A stretch of 17,980 bases of DNA from Deltaproteobacteria bacterium UBA5799 (GTDB lineage Bacteria > Desulfobacterota > GWC2-55-46), in contig DIDN01000036.1 in NCBI GenBank assembly GCA_002418185.1, forward strand, positions 1 through 17,980, given 5' to 3'. Positions 7,955-14,693 of this stretch are shown here, piece after piece. The number at the start of each line of letters is the position of its first letter. Position 1 is the first letter of the stretch. The position numbers and the translations under genes are program-made. Below the pieces are notes generated by a model. It searched no databases. It was not told where the DNA came from and worked only from the letters and a program-made list of their open reading frames with translations.

Positions 7955-8268
7955 CGTCGTGGTTTTTCCTCCTAATGGCCGGGCTGTTCGAGGTCGTCTG
8001 GGCGGTGGAGCTCAAGCTCTCGCAGGGCTTCACCAGGCCCTTCCCGACCATAGCGACCATAGCCGCAATTGGCCTCAGCATGGGCTGCATGGCCATTGCC
8101 CTGAAGACCATACCCATGGGCACGGCATACGCCATATGGACCGGCATCGGCGCGGTCGGGACCGTGATCGTCGGCATGACGCTCTTCGGCGAGCCGCGGG
8201 AGGCTTTGAGAATAGCCTGCATAGGGCTCATAATAATCGGCATGGCCGGGCTCAAGCTCACCTCGTAA
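7951..8268 (+). CDS. SMR-family guanidinium exporter (Gdx/SugE type)
   Basis: A 105-residue four-helix small multidrug resistance protein of the inner membrane. Its features match the Gdx (SugE) subtype, which exchanges guanidinium for protons, rather than the EmrE drug-export subtype. Key positions, each offset by one from Gdx-Clo, are Glu14 (the central proton/substrate carboxylate), Trp17, Ser43, Tyr60 and Trp63, with the signature PMGTAYAIWTGIGAVGT (55-71) and a C-terminal GLKLTS. The GTG start at 7951 overlaps the lyase stop (GTGA), so translation is probably coupled. SMR proteins work as dual-topology dimers, and this single gene fits a homodimer. TM1 carries an extra acidic residue, Glu20 (WAVELKLS), where the relatives I recall have Gly or Ala. 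I see no guanidine riboswitch upstream; expression seems to depend on the murI operon promoter. Confidence 0.92.
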   Translation: MTSWFFLLMAGLFEVVWAVELKLSQGFTRPFPTIATIAAIGLSMGCMAIALKTIPMGTAYAIWTGIGAVGTVIVGMTLFGEPREALRIACIGLIIIGMAGLKLTS

Positions 8269-8403
8269 GAACGCCCCGGCACGCCGACGGACTTATCCTT
8301 TGATTTCAAGTCAATATGACCGAGTGTTCCCCGCCCGCCCCTTTTCTGGCATACTCTAATCAGGCGGCCGTTCGTACACCTTGAACCATTAGGGAGGATT
8401 GAA

Positions 8404-8799
8404 ATGGGTCTATTAAGGCTTGAGCGGACGAAGAACCTTCTGAAGGAGATATCCGGCACGCTCAAATCGAGCGCCAGCGTCAGGGCGGCTTATGGAAAGC
8501 CCGTGAGGACGCCTGAGAAGACGATAATACCGGTCGCGAAGGTCACCTACGGATTCGGCGGCGGAGGCGAAGCGGAAAAAGGGACCGAAAAAGGCAACAG
8601 GAAGGCCGAGCGCGAAGAGGGCGGCGGAGGCGGGATGATGGTCAGGCCGGTCGGCGTTATCGAGGTCACCGGCAAAAAGACGCGATACATACCCATTGGC
8701 CTGAGGACGCGGCTCCTCTTCTTCCTTGCCGCAGGCTTCCTCTCAGGCTGGGCCTTCTCGCAGAGGCACCACGCGCACCAGGCTCACGCTGAAAAATAG
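8404..8799 (+). CDS. GerW/YtfJ-like small protein with C-terminal membrane segment
   Basis: A 131-residue protein resembling the GerW (YtfJ) spore-protein family. It has an N-terminal helix (1-25), then YGKPVRTPEKTIIPVAKVTYGFGGGGE (30-56), a charged Lys/Glu/Gly-rich insert (56-77), GGGGGMMVRPVGVIEVTG (73-90) and TRYIPIG (93-99). The pattern of an IIPV-KV-GFG-GGG block followed by a second Gly cluster and a PV-I-V strand is the family hallmark. The family's biochemical role is not known to me. After the domain comes one hydrophobic segment (about 103-119) and a His-rich tail, RHHAHQAHAEK. Start ATG 8404 has GGGAGGA 5 bases upstream. A -10-like TCTAAT (8355-8360) is visible without a -35 box, so the promoter is uncertain; the gene lies 135 bases past the exporter. 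It ends at a strong terminator. Confidence 0.75.
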   Translation: MGLLRLERTKNLLKEISGTLKSSASVRAAYGKPVRTPEKTIIPVAKVTYGFGGGGEAEKGTEKGNRKAEREEGGGGGMMVRPVGVIEVTGKKTRYIPIGLRTRLLFFLAAGFLSGWAFSQRHHAHQAHAEK

Positions 8800-8813
8800 G
8801 CAGCCCCCCGCGC

Positions 8814-8845
8814 GCACACCGGGCGCCTGCCCGGTGTGCCTTTTT
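8814..8845 (+). terminator. Rho-independent terminator after the GerW-like gene
   Basis: A perfect 11-bp stem pairs GCACACCGGGC (8814-8824) with GCCCGGTGTGC (8829-8839) around a GCCT loop, followed by C and five T (8841-8845). It lies 15 bases after the GerW-like stop. The opposite strand has no T run after the stem, so it mainly stops rightward transcription. It also sits 19 bases beyond the nicotinamidase stop. Confidence 0.92.
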
Positions 8846-8863
8846 CCTGCGTACCTCGGCCAC

Positions 8864-9472
8864 CTATCCTCCTTGAATATCTACCCCGTCTATATCGGTC
8901 GAGCCCGCGCCTTTCTCCATTATCTCCTTGAGAGCGCGCTCGGAATCGCCAGGCTCAAGGTCCACTCCCTTGACCGCGTCCAGGAGGACGGTTACCCTGA
9001 ACCCTTTTCCGATGGCGTCGAGCGCGGTCTGCCTGACGCAATAGTCGGTTGCAAGCCCGCCTACGTAAATCTCCGCTACGCCGTCGTCCTCCAGTACCTT
9101 CTCAAGCCTCCTCCCCTTCTCGTCGTGTCCGTCGAATGCCGAATAATTATCGGCGTTCGGGGTGTCGCCCTTTGAAAGGACGACGGCCTCCCCGGGCACT
9201 TCGAGGTCGGGGTGGAACTCGGCCCCCTTTGTGCCCATAACGCAATGGGGCGGCCATGCGCCGCCGAACTCCTTGAAGTGGATGGTTACAGGAGGGTGCC
9301 AGTCGCGAGTGATATAGACCGGGAGCCCCGCCGACCTGAAGAGTCTTATGTACCTGTTTACGACCGGGACGATCCTGTCCCCCCCGGGCACTGCGAGCGC
9401 GCCGGAAGGGCAGAAATCGTTTTGCACGTCGGCTATGACAAGCGCCTTTTTCCCTTGTCTCTGCTCATGCAT
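8864..9472 (-). CDS. pncA: Nicotinamidase (pyrazinamidase)
   Basis: A 202-residue isochorismatase-fold amidohydrolase that converts nicotinamide to nicotinate plus ammonia in the NAD+ salvage (Preiss-Handler) route. The catalytic triad is visible: Asp15 in VIADVQNDFCPSGAL, Lys101 in VLSKGD and Cys145 in GGLATDYCVRQTALDA. The metal site is also present: Asp57 and His59 in TRDWHPP, and His76 in WPPHC. The spacing and these metal ligands argue for nicotinamidase over other isochorismatase-like hydrolases. I kept ATG 9472, although no Shine-Dalgarno sequence precedes it; the promoter spacing suggests a leaderless message. The N-terminal MHEQRQGKK precedes the first strand, as expected. It is divergent from the M16 peptidase gene and shares with it a 172-base promoter region. 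Confidence 0.94.
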   Translation of the reverse strand: MHEQRQGKKALVIADVQNDFCPSGALAVPGGDRIVPVVNRYIRLFRSAGLPVYITRDWHPPVTIHFKEFGGAWPPHCVMGTKGAEFHPDLEVPGEAVVLSKGDTPNADNYSAFDGHDEKGRRLEKVLEDDGVAEIYVGGLATDYCVRQTALDAIGKGFRVTVLLDAVKGVDLEPGDSERALKEIMEKGAGSTDIDGVDIQGG

Positions 9473-9478
9473 AGGTAG

Positions 9479-9506
9479 AGAATAACAGGATACTCCAGGG
9501 TGTCAA
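9479..9506 (-). promoter_or_regulatory. Promoter of the nicotinamidase gene
   Basis: On the minus strand a perfect TTGACA (9506-9501) is followed after 16 bases by TATTCT (9484-9479). The -10 box ends only six bases before the annotated ATG at 9472. The usual -10 to start distance would therefore place the first transcribed base at or next to the A of that ATG. Confidence 0.6.
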
Positions 9507-9551
9507 GGGAGCGAAACACTTGACTTTTCGAGCTTTTTCGCCGCTTTGGAC

Positions 9552-9580
9552 TTGCAAAAACCCCGGTTTTGTTTTATTCT
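9552..9580 (+). promoter_or_regulatory. Promoter of the M16 peptidase gene
   Basis: TTGCAA (9552-9557) and TATTCT (9575-9580) are separated by exactly 17 bases. The -10 box is identical to that of the divergent nicotinamidase promoter. The start site would be near 9587, giving a leader of about 58 bases. The promoter lies inside an imperfect inverted repeat, CCCGG (9562-9566) with CCGGG (9592-9596), extended by A-run and T-run arms. Confidence 0.6.
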
Positions 9581-9644
9581 TTCCAATGCGTCCGGGCTTT
9601 TTTTCGCGCACCGGCCGCAAGCTATCAGCAATAAGGAGGCCTCG

Positions 9645-12302
9645 ATGGTCGTAAAAAGGATAAATTCCGTTCTCCTCGCGTTATCCGTCCTCTTCACCAT
9701 GCTCGCCGGCGTCGCCTCTGCCGAGCCGGCCAGGCCACATAAATACAAGCTCGACAACGGCCTTACGGTGATAATAGAGGAGGAGCGCTCCGCCCCGGTC
9801 GTCTCCATACAGATGTGGGTCAAGGTCGGGGGCGCAGACGAGCCGGACGGCCTCGCGGGTATTTCCCACGTGTTCGAGCACATGCTCTTCAAGGGGACAG
9901 ACACCAGGGGGGTCGGCGAGATAGCCGGGATAATAGAGTCGGTCGGGGGCGACATAAACGCCTACACCTCCTTCGACAATACCGTCTACCACCTGACCGT
10001 GCCGAGCCGCCATTTCCCGACCGGGCTCGACGTCATAAGCGACGCGATACAGCGCTCGTCGCTCGACGAGGCAGAGCTCGCGAAGGAGCTGGAAGTAGTG
10101 CTGGAAGAGATCCGGATGAACGAGGACAACCCAGCGAGGAGGCTCTATAAGTCGGTCCTCGGGACCGCCTATGAGGTCCACCCGTACGGCAGGCCCGTAA
10201 TCGGCTCGTTCGACACCGTAAAGGGCCTTACGAGAAAGGACATGGTCGAGTTCTTCGGAAAATGGTACGTCCCGAAGAACATGGTGCTGGTCATAGTCGG
10301 AGACGTCGACCACAAGGAGGCCCTGAAGGAAGTGAAGGCCGCCTTCAAGAATATGAAAAAGAAGTCCCCGCCGAAACGGACCAGGCCCGCCGAACCGCCA
10401 CAGAAGGGGCTCAGGACAGATGTCTTCACCATGCAGGTACAGGACGCCCGGCTCGGCATGGCCTTCCACATCCCCGCGGTGAATGACGAGGACACCTACG
10501 CGATGGACGTCATCCAGATGGTCCTCTCAGGCGGCGAGACGTCGAGGCTGTATAAGAAGCTCAAGATAGAGGACGAGCTCGTGCACAGCGTTTCCGGCTA
10601 TGCGATGTCGCTCAAGGACCCCGGCATATTCTTCATCACCTCGGTACTCGAGCCGGAGAAGGCCGAAAAGACCGTCGGCGCGACACTCGACATTATCGAG
10701 AAGCTCGCCTCCGAGGGGCCGAACCACCAGGAGCTGCAAAAGGCCAAGTTCAACCTCGAAAGCGATTTCATCTACTCGCGCGAGACCATGAGCGGTCTTG
10801 CCGGGAAGCTCGGCTACTTCGAGGCGACGGTAGGAGACCTCGATTACGAGAGGAAGTACATAGAGGGCATAAGGAGGGTGTCGCCCGAGGACGTAAAGAG
10901 GGTCGCGCTGAAGTATTTCACTCCCGCCAACCTGACCGTCTCGGCCCTCCTGCCGTCCGGGAAAGAGGACTCCCTTACTGACGACATGATCGCCGCCTCC
11001 GTGAGCGCTGCGGCTGAGAGGGCGAAAGCCGAGGCCGCGCGCGAGACGAGAATGGAGGAGCGGACCGCCAGGTTCGTGCTTGAGAACGGCATAACCCTGA
11101 TAGTGAAGGAAGTGCGCTCCAACCCGACGGTCGCCTTTTACGCGACTTTCCCCGGCGGATTGAGATTCGAGGACGAGGCCAAAAACGGAATCGGCAACTT
11201 CACCGCCGGGATGCTCACCAGGGGCACCGTTAAGAAGACCAGGGAGGAGCTTTCGCTGGAGATGGAGGAGATGGCCGGCGGCGTAGGCGGCTTCTCGGGC
11301 TGGAACTCGACCGGCGCTTCCGGGAAGTTCCTCTCCATGTTCCTGGACAAGGGGCTCGGCATGCTCTCTGACGTGCTCCTCAACCCGACCTTCCCTGAGG
11401 ATGAGATCGAGAAGCTACGGACAGACACCCTTGCCGCCATACAGCGGCAGGAGGACAACCTCCCGGGCTATACATTCAAGCTCCTCTACCGCGAGCTCTT
11501 TTCCAGGCACCCGTACGGCCTGCCCGTCATGGGCACGAAGGAGTCGGTAAGCTCTCTTACGAGGGAGGACCTCGTAAGGCACCACAAAGAGTTCTTCGCG
11601 CCGGGCCGCATGGTCCTTACCATCGTCGGCGACGTGGACACCGACCAGGCCCACGAGAAGGTTAAGGCCCTTTTCGGGGGGTTCAAGAACGAAGCGCCTC
11701 CCCTGCCCTCTCCCTCGAAAGAGCCGCAAAGGACTTCGATAGAGGAGACCGGCGCCGTAAAGGAGAAGGAGCAGGCCCATATCGGAATAGCTTTCCTCGG
11801 CACCACCATAACCGACGAGGACAGCTACCCGCTCAGGGTAATGACCGAGGTGCTCTCCGGGCAGGGCGGAAGGCTCTTCCTGGAGCTCAGGGACAGGAAG
11901 TCGCTCGCATACAGCGTGAGCGCCTTCTCAAGGGAGGGCGTAGACCGCGGGGTCATCGGGGCGTACATAGCGACCGCGCCGGACAAGAAGGACGAGGCCC
12001 TGAAGGGGATGCTCTCGGAGTTCGAAAGGATAAGGACGGAGCCGGTGACGAGCGGGGAGCTTTTGAGGGCCAAGCGCTCGATAATCGGGAGCTACGAGAT
12101 AGGGCTCCAGTCGGTATCGAACCAGGCCTCGGACATGGCGAATAACGAGCTATACGGCCTCGGATACGACTTCCACAAGGAATTCCCGGGGAAGATCGAG
12201 GCCGTGACTGCCGAGGACGTAATGCGGGTCGCGAAGAAATACCTGGACCTCGGTTCCTACGCGATCTCGGTCGTGGGCCCGGAGGCCGCGGTAAAGGACT
12301 GA
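9645..12302 (+). CDS. Secreted two-domain M16 (insulinase/pitrilysin family) zinc peptidase
   Basis: An 885-residue protein with a Sec signal peptide (1-26, ending VASA), so it probably acts in the periplasm. It then has two tandem M16 units. The first (about 30-460) carries the inverted zinc motif HxxEH as HVFEH (His75, Glu78, His79) and the third ligand Glu155 in VVLEEIRMNED. The second (about 475-885) has GIGNF where the zinc motif would be, so it is catalytically dead, but it keeps the substrate-binding Arg/Tyr region around RDRKSLAYSVSA (about 748-759). Many bacteria encode these halves as two adjacent genes; here they are fused by a charged linker (AAERAKAEAARETRMEERTA). ATG 9645 has AAGGAGG 5 bases upstream; an upstream in-frame ATG (9546) would lie in or before the promoter. 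The substrate is unknown. It ends at a shared bidirectional terminator. Confidence 0.93.
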   Translation: MVVKRINSVLLALSVLFTMLAGVASAEPARPHKYKLDNGLTVIIEEERSAPVVSIQMWVKVGGADEPDGLAGISHVFEHMLFKGTDTRGVGEIAGIIESVGGDINAYTSFDNTVYHLTVPSRHFPTGLDVISDAIQRSSLDEAELAKELEVVLEEIRMNEDNPARRLYKSVLGTAYEVHPYGRPVIGSFDTVKGLTRKDMVEFFGKWYVPKNMVLVIVGDVDHKEALKEVKAAFKNMKKKSPPKRTRPAEPPQKGLRTDVFTMQVQDARLGMAFHIPAVNDEDTYAMDVIQMVLSGGETSRLYKKLKIEDELVHSVSGYAMSLKDPGIFFITSVLEPEKAEKTVGATLDIIEKLASEGPNHQELQKAKFNLESDFIYSRETMSGLAGKLGYFEATVGDLDYERKYIEGIRRVSPEDVKRVALKYFTPANLTVSALLPSGKEDSLTDDMIAASVSAAAERAKAEAARETRMEERTARFVLENGITLIVKEVRSNPTVAFYATFPGGLRFEDEAKNGIGNFTAGMLTRGTVKKTREELSLEMEEMAGGVGGFSGWNSTGASGKFLSMFLDKGLGMLSDVLLNPTFPEDEIEKLRTDTLAAIQRQEDNLPGYTFKLLYRELFSRHPYGLPVMGTKESVSSLTREDLVRHHKEFFAPGRMVLTIVGDVDTDQAHEKVKALFGGFKNEAPPLPSPSKEPQRTSIEETGAVKEKEQAHIGIAFLGTTITDEDSYPLRVMTEVLSGQGGRLFLELRDRKSLAYSVSAFSREGVDRGVIGAYIATAPDKKDEALKGMLSEFERIRTEPVTSGELLRAKRSIIGSYEIGLQSVSNQASDMANNELYGLGYDFHKEFPGKIEAVTAEDVMRVAKKYLDLGSYAISVVGPEAAVKD

Positions 12303-12438
12303 ACACAGATGAAAACGGCGTGCGGGGCCGCTCACGGTTTTGTTTTGCCTCTCTAAATGACCCCGGGGGCATAAGGCGGAGCTAACATAGGGGTGGGGGA
12401 AGGGCGGCAAGCGCGGGGCAGCATGAACACGGTGAAAC

Positions 12439-12470
12439 AAAAAAAGCCCGGCTGGACGCCGGGCTTTTTT
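12439..12470. terminator. Bidirectional terminator between the M16 gene and sppA
   Basis: A 7-bp GC stem, GCCCGGC (12446-12452) with GCCGGGC (12458-12464), encloses a TGGAC loop. It is flanked by seven A (12439-12445) and six T (12465-12470). It therefore reads as an intrinsic terminator from both directions, serving the convergent M16 and sppA genes. The remaining bases from 12303 to 12438 show no gene I can support. Confidence 0.93.
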
Positions 12471-12482
12471 ATCGTCAGCTCC

Positions 12483-13442
12483 TCACGGCATCCACACGTA
12501 CATGAACTCCATGCCGAACCTCCTGAAAAGGCCCGTGTCGATGTTCACGATGCTTATACCCGCCTTCGGCGGCTCGGCAAGGGAATAGATATTGTTGTTA
12601 TACGCCCTCGGGGCGGCATAGGTGACGACCCTGGCTTCTTTTATGCCGGCGGCCTCCTTTGCGGCGTCTATGGCGTCGTCGAGGTAGCCTATCGAATCGA
12701 CGAGCTTGTGCTCCAGGGCCTGCGGGGCGGTGAATATGCGCCCGTCCGATATGGCGCGGAGTTCCTCGCGGGTGAACCTGCCTGGCCTGCCTTCAATGAC
12801 CTGGTCGAGGAACCTCTCGAAAAGTCCGTCTATTACCGACTGGAGGACCCTCCTCTCCTCCTCGGTCATGGGGCGTATGGGCGAGCCCAGGTCCTTCATG
12901 TCCCCGGACTTGACGGTCTGGTTGGTGATGCCGAGCTTCTCCATGAGTCCGCTCGCGTTGACGCTCAATGCGACGACGCCTATGCTCCCGGTAACGGCGG
13001 TCGGCTGGGCGATTATCGTGTCGGCTGAAGAGGCGATATAATAGCCGCCGGAGGTGGCGAGGTCCATGAGCCCGGCGACTACCGGCACCTTTTTCCTCTC
13101 CTTGAACCTCTTTATCTCGTGGGCGATGATGTCGCTCGTGGTGACCGAGCCGCCGGGGGTGTTTATCCGGAGCACGACGGCCTTAACCTTAGGGTCCGCA
13201 GCCGCGAGCTCGAGCTCCTCCTTTATGCGGGCCGTGAGGTTGGGGGCCGTATCAAGGCCCAGCACGCCTCCGGGCTTATCGTCCGTGAGCATCCCCGATA
13301 TTTCGAGGAGAAGGACCTTGTCGTCGCCCTTGCCGCCCACTACCTTCTCGGAAAGCGGGCCGGGGCCCGGAAGCGTTATGAAGACGCACCCGGGCACGAG
13401 GACGAGAAGGAATACGAAAAAAAGAAATGACCGCTTCGGCAT
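12483..13442 (-). CDS. sppA: Signal peptide peptidase SppA (36K type), probable lipoprotein
   Basis: SppA is a Ser/Lys-dyad protease (family S49) that degrades cleaved signal peptides and other membrane-released peptides. The ATG at 13442 gives 319 residues and has GAGGGGG 8 bases upstream; longer in-frame starts would lie inside the promoter. The N-terminus, MPKRSFLFFVFLLVLVPGC, is a basic plus hydrophobic signal ending in a lipobox-like VPG-Cys19, which suggests lipid anchoring rather than the usual uncleaved helix. Pro at -2 is unusual for a lipobox, so this is not certain. The S49 core follows: LRINTPGGSVTTSD (about 91-104), the nucleophile Ser131 in LATSGGYYIASSAD, GSIGVV, and the general base Lys183 in SGDMKDLGSPIRPMT. 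The 36K length means one S49 unit, expected to form an oligomeric ring. It has its own promoter and the shared terminator. Confidence 0.95.
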   Translation of the reverse strand: MPKRSFLFFVFLLVLVPGCVFITLPGPGPLSEKVVGGKGDDKVLLLEISGMLTDDKPGGVLGLDTAPNLTARIKEELELAAADPKVKAVVLRINTPGGSVTTSDIIAHEIKRFKERKKVPVVAGLMDLATSGGYYIASSADTIIAQPTAVTGSIGVVALSVNASGLMEKLGITNQTVKSGDMKDLGSPIRPMTEEERRVLQSVIDGLFERFLDQVIEGRPGRFTREELRAISDGRIFTAPQALEHKLVDSIGYLDDAIDAAKEAAGIKEARVVTYAAPRAYNNNIYSLAEPPKAGISIVNIDTGLFRRFGMEFMYVWMP

Positions 13443-13480
13443 CGGCGCGCCCCCCTCGCAGCGTTGTAAATACACTGGAT

Positions 13481-13508
13481 AGTATATCGGCACATCAAAA
13501 GAGGTCAA
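13481..13508 (-). promoter_or_regulatory. Promoter of sppA
   Basis: On the minus strand TTGACC (13508-13503) and TATACT (13486-13481) are separated by 16 bases, each matching five of six consensus positions. The expected start near 13474 leaves a leader of about 32 bases and supports the ATG at 13442. Confidence 0.7.
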
Positions 13509-13739
13509 GGAAGAGGAAAAATGTCGAACGACTATCGAGGCAACGCCTGGAAACCGACCTCATAACCCCGGGATTCCCGCTAAAAAAGAAGTCGCTCAGG
13601 GCAACATCTTAAATTGGAGATTTTTCCCGAAATCAAGGGAAGCCGGGAATAAAAAGCGGAGCATATATGACGATATGTGGGCATTTTTATAAACGTAACT
13701 ACGCAGAGTCCGCGGAAAAGATCAATTCTTAGAAGGCGC
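13509..13739. other. AT-rich intergenic stretch with no supported gene
   Basis: This stretch separates sppA from the end of the gua run and is clearly lower in GC than its surroundings. It holds a TATAAA (13688-13693), a small inverted repeat CATAT-N6-ATATG (13662-13677), and imperfect hairpins built from TTCCCG/CGGGAA around 13625-13650. A 14-codon + strand ORF (13521-13565) follows a purine-rich patch. None of these is strong enough to name. I see no clear terminator for the minus-strand operon that ends at 13740. Confidence 0.4.
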
Positions 13740-13958
13740 TCAGGTCATCTTGCCCATTTTGGTAAGGAAATGCCCCACAGCGACCCTCAGCATGGCGCTT
13801 AAGTCCCAGTCCTGCCCGAGCCTTTGCCTGTACTCGGCGGCCATCTCCTCGAGGGCCTCTATCTGCTCCTCTTCGAGAGTGACCGTCACCTCACGGAGTT
13901 CCTCTTCATGGCCGTGGCCCTCGCCGTGGCCGTGCCTGTGGTCGTGTCCGCACCCCAT
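13740..13958 (-). CDS. Small His-rich protein with ribbon-helix-helix-like C-terminus
   Basis: I do not recognise a named family for this 72-residue protein. The first 19 residues, MGCGHDHRHGHGEGHGHEE, hold seven His and one Cys in a likely metal-binding tail. The rest (about 20-70) reads as a strand (REVTVTL), a long acidic helix (EEEQIEALEEMAAEYRQRL) and a second helix (DLSAMLRVAVGHFLTKMGK). This order resembles a ribbon-helix-helix DNA-binding or antitoxin-like fold. Start ATG 13958 has a strong AAGGAGG 5 bases upstream, and that ribosome binding site overlaps the stop codon of the LOG gene, so it is very probably co-translated with it. A metal-responsive regulator or a metal-buffering protein would both fit, but neither is shown. 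It is last in the gua run. Confidence 0.8.
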   Translation of the reverse strand: MGCGHDHRHGHGEGHGHEEELREVTVTLEEEQIEALEEMAAEYRQRLGQDWDLSAMLRVAVGHFLTKMGKMT

Positions 13959-13968
13959 CCGAACCTCC

Positions 13969-14685
13969 TTAAGGTATTGGTTTCCTGTTCCTTATCTTGT
14001 CCATGCCCTCTGCCTTCGCGGCGGGCTTCGTGCTCTTTATGAGCTTCATCTTCTTGGCCATGTGCCTGTTGATGATGGCCAGGACCTCCCTGGGGTCGTC
14101 GGTTATTTCGATGTAGTCCAGGTCCGAGGCGTCGATGGTCTTGTGCTTGAGCATCGTGTTCCTTATGAAGTGCATGAGTGGTTCCCAGTATTCCCTGCCG
14201 AAGAGTATGAGCGGGAACGGGTATATCTTGTGGGTCTGGACGAGGGTAAGCGCCTCGAAGAGCTCGTCGAGGGTACCGAAGCCGCCGGGCATGCAGACAT
14301 ACCCGATTGCGTACTTGACGAACATGACCTTCCTGGCGAAGAAGTATTTGAAGTGGAGCGCCCGGTTCTGGTACTTGTTGGGCTTCTGCTCCCTGGGTAG
14401 CGTGATATTGAGGCCTATCGAGAGGCCGCCGTTCTGGGCCGCGCCCTTGTTCGCGGCCTCCATGATGCCGGGGCCGCCGCCGGTAATGACCGCATAGCCG
14501 TTCTTGGAGAGGAGCCTTGAGACCTCGACGCACTGCTTGTAGTATTTCTTGTTGTTCTCTATCCTTGCGGAGCCGAATATGGATACCGCTGGGCCGACGT
14601 CCGAGAGCTCGTCGAACCCCTCGATGAACTCGCTCATGATGCGGAAGACTCTCCACGTCTCCTTGCCCTTCAGGTCCTCGACCAT
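13969..14685 (-). CDS. LOG-family (TIGR00730-type) nucleotide 5'-monophosphate phosphoribohydrolase
   Basis: The LOG family, once called lysine decarboxylase-like, removes ribose 5-phosphate from nucleoside 5'-monophosphates: AMP or cytokinin nucleotides in LOG proteins, purine and pyrimidine monophosphates in the PpnN branch. Visible signatures are VSIFGSAR (34-41), ITGGGPGIMEAANKGA (67-82), the arginine in FFARKVMF (115-122) and the active-site motif PGGFGTLDELFE (133-144). I chose ATG 14685 (238 residues), with GGGAG 11 bases upstream. ATG 14703 would add six residues, overlap guaA by 10 bases and has no ribosome binding site, but it cannot be excluded. The C-terminus has a basic extension (about 215-238) rich in Lys/Arg. 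It follows guaA directly and precedes the His-rich gene, so a link to purine nucleotide balance is plausible. Confidence 0.9.
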   Translation of the reverse strand: MVEDLKGKETWRVFRIMSEFIEGFDELSDVGPAVSIFGSARIENNKKYYKQCVEVSRLLSKNGYAVITGGGPGIMEAANKGAAQNGGLSIGLNITLPREQKPNKYQNRALHFKYFFARKVMFVKYAIGYVCMPGGFGTLDELFEALTLVQTHKIYPFPLILFGREYWEPLMHFIRNTMLKHKTIDASDLDYIEITDDPREVLAIINRHMAKKMKLIKSTKPAAKAEGMDKIRNRKPIP

Positions 14686-14693
14686 ATACCCGG

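Noticed and set aside
8347..8362. TGGCAT sequence resembling a sigma-54 -24 element before the GerW-like gene
   Set aside because: The -12 GC dinucleotide is missing at the required distance.
12393..13028. 211-codon + strand frame opposite sppA
   Set aside because: It begins before the bidirectional terminator and reads straight through it into the antisense of the clearly real sppA, so it is a shadow frame.
13521..13565. 14-codon + strand ORF (MSNDYRGNAWKPTS) after a purine-rich patch
   Set aside because: It is too short to judge, has no good promoter and lies behind the sppA promoter on the opposite strand.
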